A stretch of DNA of 64,000 bases from Verrucomicrobium spinosum DSM 4136 = JCM 18804. Its GTDB lineage: Bacteria > Verrucomicrobiota > Verrucomicrobiia > Verrucomicrobiales > Verrucomicrobiaceae. Shown piece after piece: positions 36,594-45,075 of this stretch; positions within the stretch are counted from its first letter, which is position 1, and every line of letters starts with the position of its first letter. The position numbers and the translations under genes are program-made. A model generated the notes under the pieces. That model saw only the letters and a program-made list of their open reading frames with translations, searched no databases and was not told the DNA's origin. Location: the NCBI RefSeq assembly GCF_000172155.1, contig NZ_ABIZ01000001.1:558001-622000 (forward strand). The letters are read 5' to 3'.

Positions 36594-37076
36594 ATGAGTT
36601 CGTTTTTCCTTTGCAGAATGGCGCTGGCGGTTGGGGTGCTGGCTGGCATTTTGGGACTCCTGCCGGTCTCAGGAGCCGAGCCTGCCGATGGGCAAAAAGC
36701 TGCTACTCCGACGGAAATGCTGGCCTTCTTTGATGACACGAAGGAGGCGGTGTTCACCGAGTGGTCAGACCTCGACACAGACACTCAGGCCTGGTCCAAA
36801 CACACGAAGGACAGTTACGCACCCATCCGCAATGAGGGGAGGGTGCAGGGCGGGGCCAGCCAGTATCGCAAGGTGTTTAAGAAAAAGCTTCCGGGCATGA
36901 CCGTGTGGTGTCGTACGGCCGAGTCGGAGGTGGCCCACAAGTCGAACAATGTGAGTCTGCTGAAGAAAGGCTACGTCCTGGTGCGGTTGCAGGTCTTCGT
37001 GGATACGGAGGGGGCTGCCCGTTTTCAGGGGCTATGGGTCAAAGTGGCGGAGCCGCCAACCGATGCCGCAGGTTGA
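36594..37076 (+). CDS. Secreted hypothetical protein
   Basis: 160 residues. A Sec-like signal peptide (about 1-28, LAVGVLAGILGLLPVSGAEP) is followed by a small, Lys/Thr/Val-rich domain (FKKKLPGMTVWCRTAESEVAHKSNN, then LLKKGYVLVRLQVFVDTEG, in part). I recognise no family. It lies between serA (divergent) and the ATP-grasp-like gene (convergent), so it is a unit of its own. AATAAT, 11 bases before the ATG, may belong to its -10 region. Confidence 0.6.
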   Translation: MSSFFLCRMALAVGVLAGILGLLPVSGAEPADGQKAATPTEMLAFFDDTKEAVFTEWSDLDTDTQAWSKHTKDSYAPIRNEGRVQGGASQYRKVFKKKLPGMTVWCRTAESEVAHKSNNVSLLKKGYVLVRLQVFVDTEGAARFQGLWVKVAEPPTDAAG

Positions 37077-37100
37077 CCGTGGAACGGGAAGCGGGCGTGC

Positions 37101-38444
37101 CTACCTGGCTTTGCAGGGGATCATCACCCCATCCCGCATGCCGTGCAGCAGCTTCTTGTCTGCGGGCACGATCGTGGCCAGCACGCCGCCGAGTGTCACC
37201 TCGCCATGGTGGGCAAAGTAGTAGGGGCAGAGCCGGGCGCGACACTGCATGGGGACGATGCGACCGCTGGCCTGGTCATGCCTGGGGTGGGTGAGCACCC
37301 TGGCCCGGTGAAACCTCTGGAGCAGGTAGGGATTGCCGGGATACGAGTCCAGAGCCTCGTCGATTGCCTCGGCCCACTCGTCCTGGGGCAGATCGTGGCC
37401 TATCTTCACCCCGCGGGAACCCCAGCTCTTCTCTGACCAGCCGCTGATTTTTACGACCAATTCGCGCTCCCGGCTGCCGAATCGTTTCATCTCCTGCCAG
37501 TCGTGAATGCCCAGGCGCGGCCATTCCGCGTGCAGGGGCAGCGGGGTGGGATCGAGGGTCCAACCGTAGGGTATCGACTCCTTCAGGAGCTGGAGGTGGT
37601 CTGGGGTCAGCGCTGCCTCCCACCACCGGCGCAGGGCGGGCGACCAGAAGAGGGCCAGCCAGAGTTTCTCCTCCAGATAAGGTTTCATGGGAGGCGTGAA
37701 GCGCAACTCGCCAGCCTCCGCCATGCTCAGCAGCGCCTCGGCGTGTTCCACGTTGTCGGTGTCCCACAGCTCGAAGAAGCGGTACACATCCTTGCCCTGA
37801 AGATCTCGTGGTTGGATGGACCAGGGGTTGAGGACCCGCCGTCCTCCCCCGTCACGAGCATTGAGCTGAGCGGTCAGCCAGGCCATCTCCGGTTCGTAGT
37901 CTGCGGCTTCGCGGGAGACGAGGATGTCATGATCAGGGAAGACGCGGTCAAAGCCATCCATCATGCCGGCGGGACCGCCCAGCACGTCCTCGCCGATGGC
38001 GGAGTAAGTCTGGCCCATCCATCCGGTGAGACCGATCCCTCCCGGCAGGTTGTCCAGCTCGGTGATGCTGAGGCCGGTTTCCGTCCACACCAGATCCGGG
38101 CGGATCACCCGGGGTAGGGCGTCCTTCCAGCGCGAGTTGCGGCCCAGGGCGACCATGCGCTCCGGTTTGCCCTGATCGAGAACACGCGCCACCCATTGGA
38201 GGGAAGGGGTGTCCACAGCCTCCTGGTAGAGGCGGTTGCACGCCGCCTGAAACGCGGCCGTGGCCGGACCGAGTGCATGAATGCGCTTCACCACATCTGC
38301 CGGCAGCGGCAGGGCAGAGGGGGATACCTGCCAGTCCTTGTCCCGGAACATGCCGCCCTCCGGCATGGCTGCCCGCACCGCTTTCACGCGGTTAAGCTGC
38401 TCGGATTCAGGGGAGGCGAGTTCCTCCAAAAGGGGCGGATTCAT
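37101..38444 (-). CDS. ATP-grasp-like hypothetical protein
   Basis: 447 residues from the ATG at 38444; longer frames upstream carry no homology-like sequence. The middle reads RPDLVWTETGLSITELDNLPGGIGLTGWMG, a pattern of the region before the ATP-grasp fold in glutathionylspermidine-synthase-like proteins. Near residue 340, ELVVKISGWSEKSWGSRGVKIGHDLP followed by YLLQRFHRARVL resembles the ATP-binding Lys, glycine loop and Q-E/R strand of ATP-grasp. The family and substrate are not known to me. Without a structure prediction this is only a fold suggestion. Confidence 0.45.
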   Translation of the reverse strand: MNPPLLEELASPESEQLNRVKAVRAAMPEGGMFRDKDWQVSPSALPLPADVVKRIHALGPATAAFQAACNRLYQEAVDTPSLQWVARVLDQGKPERMVALGRNSRWKDALPRVIRPDLVWTETGLSITELDNLPGGIGLTGWMGQTYSAIGEDVLGGPAGMMDGFDRVFPDHDILVSREAADYEPEMAWLTAQLNARDGGGRRVLNPWSIQPRDLQGKDVYRFFELWDTDNVEHAEALLSMAEAGELRFTPPMKPYLEEKLWLALFWSPALRRWWEAALTPDHLQLLKESIPYGWTLDPTPLPLHAEWPRLGIHDWQEMKRFGSRERELVVKISGWSEKSWGSRGVKIGHDLPQDEWAEAIDEALDSYPGNPYLLQRFHRARVLTHPRHDQASGRIVPMQCRARLCPYYFAHHGEVTLGGVLATIVPADKKLLHGMRDGVMIPCKAR

Positions 38445-38544
38445 GCAAAGGGGCCGACTGGGCACGCACCTAATAAACGACTCCCGTGGTGTCAAACGAT
38501 GCTTCCACTTGACGGGGCGGCGCATCACTGCTCCTCCATCGCGC

Positions 38545-39231
38545 ATGTTGCACCGCCTCACCACCGTCTTTTCGGCACTTGCCGCCACCATGCTGCTTTC
38601 CTCGTGCCTGGATTACGAAGAGGACATGGTGATTCACAAGGACCTTTCAGGCGAGGCTCTCGTCACCATCAACCTGCCGGACTCCCTGGTGTCCAAGTAT
38701 GATGCCATCCAGGCCGAGTTTGCCCCGGCGAAGATCCAGAAGCGTTTTGAAGATCTGGACGGCGTGACGCTGGTGTCCTACGAAGTGAGCGCAGACCGCA
38801 AGCCGGTGGCCAAGCTGAAGCTGAAGTTCAAGTCGATCGACAAGCTCAATGAAGCCATCGCCAAGAATGCACCTGCCGCCATCGTGGCCGGGGTCTTCAC
38901 GGTGAAGAAGGAGGGGGGCAAGACCACCATCGAACGCAAGCTCGGTCAGGGGGAGCCGAAGGCCGAGCTGGGCGACTTCAACTATGTGCAGTACAAGACT
39001 CACTTTGATGGCACCATCGGGGGCACCAATTCCGGCTTCTACAACAGCCACGGCCAGGATGTGCGCTTCCGCTACAAGCTGACGGAGGTGCTGAGCAACA
39101 AGCCCTCACAAGTGACCAGCATCGTGAACCCCAAGCCTTGGGCGATCATCTTGTTTTGCATTGCCGTGCTTGGAGGAGCCGCCTTTTACGGTTGGAAACT
39201 TCTCGGAAAAAAGAAGGTGGTCGTGCGTTGA
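38545..39231 (+). CDS. Putative lipoprotein with C-terminal membrane helix
   Basis: 228 residues from the ATG at 38545. The N-terminus LAATMLLSSCLDYEED has a lipobox (LSSC, Cys19 or so), so it is probably lipidated and sits in the inner or outer membrane. The body alternates beta-strand-like stretches (MVIHKDLSGEALVTINLPDSLV). A hydrophobic helix (WAIILFCIAVLGGAAFYGW) and a basic tail end it, which is unusual for a lipoprotein and suggests double anchoring. The function is unknown. The DUF485-actP pair follows on the same strand. Confidence 0.7.
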   Translation: MLHRLTTVFSALAATMLLSSCLDYEEDMVIHKDLSGEALVTINLPDSLVSKYDAIQAEFAPAKIQKRFEDLDGVTLVSYEVSADRKPVAKLKLKFKSIDKLNEAIAKNAPAAIVAGVFTVKKEGGKTTIERKLGQGEPKAELGDFNYVQYKTHFDGTIGGTNSGFYNSHGQDVRFRYKLTEVLSNKPSQVTSIVNPKPWAIILFCIAVLGGAAFYGWKLLGKKKVVVR

Positions 39232-39322
39232 GTCGCACCTGCTTGCATCTGGCTAAGATGCCCGCAGATTGCCGCAATTCCGCGCTTGCCACGGCGTATG
39301 AGGATACCCTAGCCTCTGCGCC

Positions 39323-39661
39323 ATGCCTTCGGAGAACCCAAATGTCCACAAGACGGCTGCCCCTGAGTGGGACAGCATTGCCGCCCGCCCCGCTTTTCAG
39401 GAACTGCTTCGCGTGAAGACGCGTTTCCTGACGAAGATGACGGTGTTTTTCCTGATCTACTTTTTTGCGCTGCCCATCTCCGTGGGTTGGTTCCCGGAGT
39501 TCATGAAGAAGGAGGTTCTGGGCAAGGTGAACCTGGCCTACCTCTTCGCACTGTCGCAGTTCTTCATGGCCTGGATCCTGGCGGCTCTCTATGTCCGCCA
39601 GGCGGGCAAGTGGGACAAGATGAATGCCGCCTTGCTGGCCGAGGCGCATCTTGAGAAATAA
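39323..39661 (+). CDS. yjcH: DUF485 membrane protein (YjcH-like)
   Basis: 112 residues with two membrane helices (about 40-60 and 70-90) preceded by PAFQELLRVKTRFLTKMTVFF, the DUF485 signature. In many bacteria it is encoded directly before the acetate permease ActP, as here (54 bases), and is thought to help that transporter, but its own role is not proven. TTGCCA (39286-39291), 18 bases and TAGCCT (39310-39315) form a candidate promoter ending 7 bases before the ATG. Confidence 0.88.
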   Translation: MPSENPNVHKTAAPEWDSIAARPAFQELLRVKTRFLTKMTVFFLIYFFALPISVGWFPEFMKKEVLGKVNLAYLFALSQFFMAWILAALYVRQAGKWDKMNAALLAEAHLEK

Positions 39662-39715
39662 TCTGGCCCCTGGTCCTTCCTCACCTCACTTCTCCCTTCC
39701 GATCCTCTCTCACTC

Positions 39716-41368
39716 ATGAGCGTCCTCTCCCTCTTCCTGGCCCAGGCGGCCAGTGCCAGTGCCAGCCCTGCCCCAGCCCACACGGGCGGTGTTAATTACA
39801 CCGCTCTGGGCATGTTCCTCGTCTTCGTGGTTCTCACTCTGGTCATCACGTTCTTCAGTGCCCGCAAGGCCACAGGCTCCGCCGCTTACTTTGCTGCCGG
39901 CCGCAGCATCACCGGCTGGCAAAACGGTCTGGCCGTGGCGGGCGACTACATGAGTGCCGCCAGCTTCCTGGGCATCTCCGGCATGATCTGCTTCCTGGGT
40001 TATGACGGCTTCATGTATTCCGTCGGGTTCCTGGTGGCCTATCTCACCGTGCTTTTCCTGGTGGCGGAGCCGCTGCGCAACGCGGGCAAGTACACGATGG
40101 CCGACCTGCTGGCCTATCGTCTGAGCCCCCGCCCGGTCCGGGCTATGGCCTCGCTGAGCACCATCACGGTCTCCACCTTTTACATGATCGCCCAGATGGT
40201 GGGTGCCGGGGTGATCATCAAGAGCCTGCTCGGCCTGAGTTTCGCTCCTGCAGTGATCGGGGTGGGTGTGCTCATGCTGGTGTACGTGGTCTTTGGCGGC
40301 ATGCTCGCCACCACCTGGGTTCAGATCATCAAGGCGGTGCTCCTCATGGCTGGTGCTTTCTTCCTCAGCTACCTGGTGCTCCAGCATCACGGCTTCAGCC
40401 TGGCGAACTTCTTTGACCACGTCTCGCGTGCTGACTACGGCGGCTCTGCTGCGCCCAAGAACCTGCTGGAACCCGGTCTGAAGTATGGTGTCATCGCGGC
40501 GGGCCCCTGGGGGCCGCTTGATCTGGTCTCCCTGGCCATGGGCCTGGTGTTGGGCACCGCCGGCCTGCCGCACATTCTCGTGCGCTTCTACACCGTGCCG
40601 GACGCCAAGACCGCCCGCTCCAGCGTGGTCTGGGCCATGGCCATCATCGGGGTGTTCTACATCCTCACCACGTTCTTTGGATTCGGAGCTGCCACCATTC
40701 TTGAGAAATCCGCCATCACCACGGCGGCAGGCAAGCCTGACACCAACATGGTGGCACCCATTCTGGCGCTGGCCCTTGGTGGGAACCTGTTCTTCGCCTT
40801 CATCAGTGCGGTGGCCTTCGCTACGATTCTCGCCGTGGTGGCTGGCCTCACCATGAGCGCTTCCACCTCGTTCGCCCATGACTTCTACACGAACGTGATC
40901 CATCATGGCAAAGAGAAGACCGCAGGTGAGGAAGTGCGCGTGGCGCGCATCACGGCCTTCGTGGTGGGGGCGGTCAGTATTGGGATTGCCATCGGTCTTG
41001 GACCAGAGGTGAATGCCGCGTTCCTCGTTGGGCTGGCGTTCGCCGTCGCGGCCTCTGCCAACCTGCCGGTGATCCTCTTCTCCGTCTTCTGGAAGCGCTT
41101 TAACACCGCCGGTGCCGTGTGCGGCCTGGTGGGGGGGCTTGCCTCCTCGATCTTGCTGATCCTGCTCAGCCCGAGTGGCATCTTTGGCAAGGCAGGGGCC
41201 ATCTTCCCGTTGGACAACCCGGGCATCGTGAGCATTCCGCTGGGTTTCCTCGCGGCGTATCTGGGCACCGTGCTCACCAAGGCAGACCCGGAAGCCGCGG
41301 CCAAATTTGCTGAACTCAAGGTTCGCGCCCACACCGGCCTGGGTGCCGAGAAGGGCGGCGGTCACTGA
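39716..41368 (+). CDS. actP: Cation/acetate symporter
   Basis: 550 residues with about 13 hydrophobic segments, sodium:solute symporter family. FSARKATGSAAYFAAGRSITGWQNG and VAGDYMSAASFLGISGMI are the characteristic N-terminal blocks of ActP, which takes up acetate and glyoxylate with sodium or protons. GLVLGTAGLPHILVRFYTVPDAKTARSSV (about 275-305) is a second family block. It is encoded directly after the DUF485 gene as in E. coli yjcH-actP, but no acs is next to it here. An intrinsic terminator follows at 41405-41436. Confidence 0.94.
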   Translation: MSVLSLFLAQAASASASPAPAHTGGVNYTALGMFLVFVVLTLVITFFSARKATGSAAYFAAGRSITGWQNGLAVAGDYMSAASFLGISGMICFLGYDGFMYSVGFLVAYLTVLFLVAEPLRNAGKYTMADLLAYRLSPRPVRAMASLSTITVSTFYMIAQMVGAGVIIKSLLGLSFAPAVIGVGVLMLVYVVFGGMLATTWVQIIKAVLLMAGAFFLSYLVLQHHGFSLANFFDHVSRADYGGSAAPKNLLEPGLKYGVIAAGPWGPLDLVSLAMGLVLGTAGLPHILVRFYTVPDAKTARSSVVWAMAIIGVFYILTTFFGFGAATILEKSAITTAAGKPDTNMVAPILALALGGNLFFAFISAVAFATILAVVAGLTMSASTSFAHDFYTNVIHHGKEKTAGEEVRVARITAFVVGAVSIGIAIGLGPEVNAAFLVGLAFAVAASANLPVILFSVFWKRFNTAGAVCGLVGGLASSILLILLSPSGIFGKAGAIFPLDNPGIVSIPLGFLAAYLGTVLTKADPEAAAKFAELKVRAHTGLGAEKGGGH

Positions 41369-41404
41369 TTTTGTCCGCAGATTGTTCTGGAGAGCCACTT
41401 CAAA

Positions 41405-41436
41405 GGCTGGATGTCGCAAGGCATCCAGCCTTTTTT
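41405..41436 (+). terminator. Intrinsic terminator of actP
   Basis: GGCTGGATG (41405-41413) pairs with CATCCAGCC (41422-41430), followed by six T. It lies 36 bases past the actP stop. Confidence 0.9.
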
Positions 41437-41492
41437 GCGATGCATGAGGTTTGTTTCCGCGTACCGCGTGAACTTGCTGGCCATCTGTGTGG

Positions 41493-41777
41493 AGGCTTCA
41501 CGCCAACGGCGTGGTACAAGTCAGCCCAGTGTCAGGCGAGGCACGAGCCGCCACCCTGGGTCCACGGGCACGTGAACCGGAACTCCGAAGTGAGTTCTAC
41601 AAACCGCGACCGCATCCCTGAGGTGTTCACCGCATGCAGGATGGCCGTCTCCGGGTGATCTGGACGGTCTGTTGAACTCCCTTGGAGTTCCATCGCAACC
41701 TCGCGCAACCCGGGGTGGCGACCGCTTCGCGGTCTGACCCCGGGCTCTTATGTATCACGCCGTTGGCGTGAGGGGTA
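41493..41777. repeat. Dispersed element with imperfect long inverted repeat
   Basis: Near its ends CACGCCAACGGCGTG (41499-41513) and CACGCCGTTGGCGTG (41756-41770) face each other, and inner segments (GGAACTCCGAAGTGAGTTC against GAACTCCCTTGGAGTTCC) also pair. The right half (TTGGAGTTCCAT..GGTGGCGACCGC..ACGCCGTTGGCGTG) recurs in order near 18690-18790. This points to a non-coding mobile or extragenic repeat family. Confidence 0.6.
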
Positions 41778-41846
41778 AGGCCTATTTCTTGAACGCAAGG
41801 ATGGCTTCCTCGTGCCAGCGACCAGGGACTACGCCAACTCGTGCGT

Positions 41847-41889
41847 CCAAGGAGCGGCGGTTGTGGAAGCACAAACCGCCGCTCCTTGG
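41847..41889. repeat. GC-rich hairpin
   Basis: CCAAGGAGCGGCGGTT (41847-41862) pairs perfectly with 41874-41889 around an 11-base loop. There is no T-tract on either side, so it is probably an extragenic repeat, although it could slow polymerase coming from the lipoprotein gene. Confidence 0.6.
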
Positions 41890-41908
41890 GGTGACTCAGT
41901 AGGCTGTG

Positions 41909-42310
41909 TTACTTCCCCGCCTCGTAGTTCTTCTCGGAAACAATGCGGTCGTGATCATAGACCCGTTCGCGGTAGAGGAGGCCGGCTTCGGTCCACTCGC
42001 GGTTCTTGCCCACGCGTTCGCCTTTGACAAAGTCGGTCTCGGCCAGGGGCTTGCCGTTGGGGTGCCACTCCTTCACGGTGCCTTCGTAGTAGCCGTTCTT
42101 GATCGGGTACTCCGCCTTCAACTTGCCGTCCTTGTAGTAGTCTTTGGAAATCCCCGTGAAGGCCTTGCCGGTTTTGGGATCGGCAAAGGCGTTGTTGAGG
42201 TACTTCAGATCCTTGTACGGCAGTTCCTTGGGCTTTTCACAGGAGGGGAGCCCCAGGGCCAGACCCAGGCCAACGAGGCAGGTGAGCAGGATGGGAAGGC
42301 GGCGCGTCAT
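41909..42310 (-). CDS. Lipoprotein with MORN-like repeats
   Basis: 133 residues. A signal peptide ends in LPSC, a plausible lipobox (Cys24). The rest consists of MORN-like beta-hairpin units: DYYKDGKLKAEYPIKNGYYEGTVKEWHPNGKPLAETDFV (in part) with the Gly-x-Tyr/Trp-Pro-Asn-Gly pattern, as in the proteins often annotated 'YwqK-family antitoxin'. There is no toxin gene beside it, so that label would be misleading; an envelope-bound role is more likely. It lies 21 bases after the glycosyltransferase fusion gene. Confidence 0.8.
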   Translation of the reverse strand: MTRRLPILLTCLVGLGLALGLPSCEKPKELPYKDLKYLNNAFADPKTGKAFTGISKDYYKDGKLKAEYPIKNGYYEGTVKEWHPNGKPLAETDFVKGERVGKNREWTEAGLLYRERVYDHDRIVSEKNYEAGK

Positions 42311-42331
42311 GCCGACTAGTTCACAGAAATC

Positions 42332-44911
42332 TCAGCGCGAATCAAGCGCCGTCGCAGGGACGTGCAGATCGCGGGACTGCCAAGAGGGTGTCTGCTTGGC
42401 GGTGATGGGCATCAGACCGACCTCTTTGGCCGCCTGGAGGGCGGCAGCATTGAACCGTCGTGTGACAAGAAAGCTGCCAAGTAACAGGATGAAGTAGGGC
42501 ACCACCATGGAAAGCAGGAGGAGCCCTCCTCCCCAATTCAGATAGCACACGAGAATCAGAGAAAGGTAAAACAACGCGGAGAACAAGGGGATGCCGGGGC
42601 TCCACGTCGCAGCTTTCACGCGAGTGAGGCATTTGCCGCCCCCATGATATTCGGTCACGGTCACGAAGCGAAGCCGGGTGCCCGAGTCCGCGAAGCTGCC
42701 ATCCCACAGGCTCCAGTCCCCGGCGGGGCGGCAGCGCAGGTCGTAGGTCTCCTGCAACTCTTTGGCAAAGGCTTCCAGCCAGGCCTCGCGGCCCACCCCG
42801 TCAGCACTCCAGAAGACGAACTCTGTGCGTTCAGGTGTCTCAGGCGCGAAGGTCAACGGTGCTGTTTTCCACGGCCATTGCAGTTTGCCCTTGGGCAGGG
42901 CGCGGTAGCGCATCATGCCCCGCAGTCGGGCCCAGTCGCGGACCACCGGTTGGATGAAACAAAGCGTCCACAACAGGGCCCGGTGCCGCCAGGTGTGGGA
43001 GATGAGCATGAAGTCATTCATGGCAGCGCGCTTGTTGGCCACCCGGAGGGACAACACGAGCATGACGGCCGGGATTCCCAGCCAGGCGAGGTGCAGAAAA
43101 CCCAGGGGCAGGGCGGCAATACAACCCGCCAGCCAGGGCAGGCCGCTCATCCAGTGCGCCAGAGTGTCGCCATTGCCGCTGTAGATGCACTGGAAGGGCG
43201 CCAGCCCATGGGTGCCAAAGTGAATGTGCTGCCGTTCCAGATCACCGTGATAGGTGTCATCCCCATAGATGGCACCCCGCCAGCGAGCCCCGCCCAGCCA
43301 GGCGAAACGCTTGGGGAAATGGCCGATCAAGAGCGCCTCAGCCAGACCGTACCCAGTCTGTTGACGAAGGTAGGCGCTGACGGTGAAGCGGCGGTGATGC
43401 CAGACCACGGCCGCAGGAACGAAACGCAGCCTCCCGCCTTGTTCCTGAAGACGCCAGCAGACGTCCACATCATCGCCAGCCGTGGTGAATTCCACACGGA
43501 ATCCACCGATGGCTTCGAGGGAGGCTTTGCGGATGGCCAGGTTGCAGCCGGGCAGGTGCTCCGCTTCTTCGTTGCCCATCAGCACATGGGCTGGGGCTCC
43601 GGGAGCGGCAGCCACACAGGCCTCGGTGAGATTGCGGGGCGGCGGCGGCAGGTTGGGCCCGCCCGCAGCCACCCAGGAGGGCTCGTCGAAGGCCGGGGCC
43701 AGGCACTTCAGCCAGTCTTCGTCGGGAATGCAGTCATCATCCGTGTAGGCCAGGATTTCCCCGCTGGCCAGGCGCATGCCGTGATTCCGCGCAGCGCTGA
43801 GGCCACCCGGAGGCTGGTGATGATACTTCACGTACGGGAACTCCCGGGCGATTTCGGAGGTCTCGTCCGTGGAACCATCGTCGATGACCAGGACTTCGTA
43901 GTTGGCATACGTCTGCGTGCCGAGGGCGACCAGACAGTTCCGCAGCGTGGCGGAGCCGTTGCGGGTGCAGACGATGACGGAGATCCGGGGATGTGAGGCG
44001 GGTGTCTCAGCGGGCGCGGCAGCGAGCGCTTCTGAAGCCAGCTTGGGCCGGCGGTCACGTGTCACCAGGCCAAACTCCCATGCCGTGACTTCCTCGCCTC
44101 CGCGGTGCCACTCGTCTGTGAAGGAGAACCAGAAGTTGCCCGCTACAGCCGAGCGTTGCACGGTCTCTTGCTGCCATTGCAGAGCCCGGGCCTGGGCGGC
44201 CTCGCCATGCGTTTTGGAATCGAGCCCGAACTCCGAAATGACCAGGGGCTTGCCATCAGCCAGGATCTGGAGCCGCTTCAAGTAGGCCGCGAACCGATCC
44301 ACGTTCTCCAGGAAGACGTTAAAGGCCACAAAATCGGCATTTCTCGGGACGAGATACTCGGTGGACGGATAGCTGGCGTAGGCGACAGGGAGGTCCGGGG
44401 CCTCTGTCTTGACCGCGGAGATGAGCTTTTCCAGAAAGCGCCGGACGGGCTCCGGTCGCATCCAGCGCACCAGCGTTTTTTCGATCTCATTGCCCACCAG
44501 GAGCCCCGCCACCACCGGATCAGTGCCAAAACGGCGGGCAGCATCCTGCACCCGGGCGATCGCCTCTGCCTGGATGGCGGGATCACTCAGAAAGTCCACA
44601 TGCTGGGTCCACGGGACACCCACGAGCAGGCGAAGTCCGTGATCACGGGCCGCCTGGAGGACTGTCCCGGTGGGAAGCTCATAAACACGTACCGTGTTGA
44701 AGCCCAGTTCCGCCATCTTGCGGAAGTCATCCTGCAACCGAGCCTCCTCGGGCCAGGGCTGGCTCTGGGCGTTGGGCTTGAAAGGGCCATAGGTCGCGCC
44801 GCGCAGGTACACCTTGGCCCCCGTTGCTTCCCGGAACCACCGGCCGGAGACCCGCCATGCTCCTGACCCGGATTGGGCCGTGCAAGGTGGGGAGGACGGG
44901 GGGCAAAGCAT
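42332..44911 (-). CDS. Glycoside hydrolase-like / GT2 glycosyltransferase fusion, membrane protein
   Basis: 859 residues from the ATG at 44911; a longer frame starts at 44989. Residues about 30-300 look like a clan-A (beta/alpha)8 glycosidase: VYLRGATYGPF, FNTVRVYELP, LLVGNEIEKTLV (acid/base Glu) and PLVISEFGLDS (nucleophile Glu). Residues about 305-560 are GT2: ISVIVCTRNGS, EVLVIDDGSTDET, LAYTDDDCIPDEDW, then GDDVDVCWRLQEQGG. Two to four membrane helices follow (ALPLGFLHLAWLGIPAVMLVL; LFYLSLILVCYLNWGGGLLLL). It may make and trim or transfer a beta-glucan or envelope polysaccharide, as NdvB-type GH17-GT2 proteins do. The substrate is not known. Confidence 0.82.
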   Translation of the reverse strand: MLCPPSSPPCTAQSGSGAWRVSGRWFREATGAKVYLRGATYGPFKPNAQSQPWPEEARLQDDFRKMAELGFNTVRVYELPTGTVLQAARDHGLRLLVGVPWTQHVDFLSDPAIQAEAIARVQDAARRFGTDPVVAGLLVGNEIEKTLVRWMRPEPVRRFLEKLISAVKTEAPDLPVAYASYPSTEYLVPRNADFVAFNVFLENVDRFAAYLKRLQILADGKPLVISEFGLDSKTHGEAAQARALQWQQETVQRSAVAGNFWFSFTDEWHRGGEEVTAWEFGLVTRDRRPKLASEALAAAPAETPASHPRISVIVCTRNGSATLRNCLVALGTQTYANYEVLVIDDGSTDETSEIAREFPYVKYHHQPPGGLSAARNHGMRLASGEILAYTDDDCIPDEDWLKCLAPAFDEPSWVAAGGPNLPPPPRNLTEACVAAAPGAPAHVLMGNEEAEHLPGCNLAIRKASLEAIGGFRVEFTTAGDDVDVCWRLQEQGGRLRFVPAAVVWHHRRFTVSAYLRQQTGYGLAEALLIGHFPKRFAWLGGARWRGAIYGDDTYHGDLERQHIHFGTHGLAPFQCIYSGNGDTLAHWMSGLPWLAGCIAALPLGFLHLAWLGIPAVMLVLSLRVANKRAAMNDFMLISHTWRHRALLWTLCFIQPVVRDWARLRGMMRYRALPKGKLQWPWKTAPLTFAPETPERTEFVFWSADGVGREAWLEAFAKELQETYDLRCRPAGDWSLWDGSFADSGTRLRFVTVTEYHGGGKCLTRVKAATWSPGIPLFSALFYLSLILVCYLNWGGGLLLLSMVVPYFILLLGSFLVTRRFNAAALQAAKEVGLMPITAKQTPSWQSRDLHVPATALDSR

Positions 44912-45075
44912 CTCGATTCTCAGGTAGGGGGTGCGGGATTCTACAGATAGACGAGTAACTCTGCGGACGCATTCGGCAATCTCTTGCACGCGCGGGCAGT
45001 TTTTTGGCCGCCTCCGCCGCTCAATGACCAGTTCGGCCTTCTGACTTTACAATTTGACCGTCAGCCCGCTAGAAC

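Larger units (their letters stand above)
41369..41908. other. Gap with terminator and repeats, no supported gene
   Basis: About 540 bases between actP and a convergent lipoprotein gene. It holds the actP terminator, a long inverted repeat (41493-41777) and a GC-rich hairpin (41847-41889). No open frame here shows protein-like sequence. Confidence 0.65.

Noticed and set aside
41909-42310. Toxin-antitoxin label for the MORN lipoprotein
   Set aside because: The 'YwqK antitoxin' name is commonly attached to MORN proteins, but here there is a lipobox and no toxin gene next to it.
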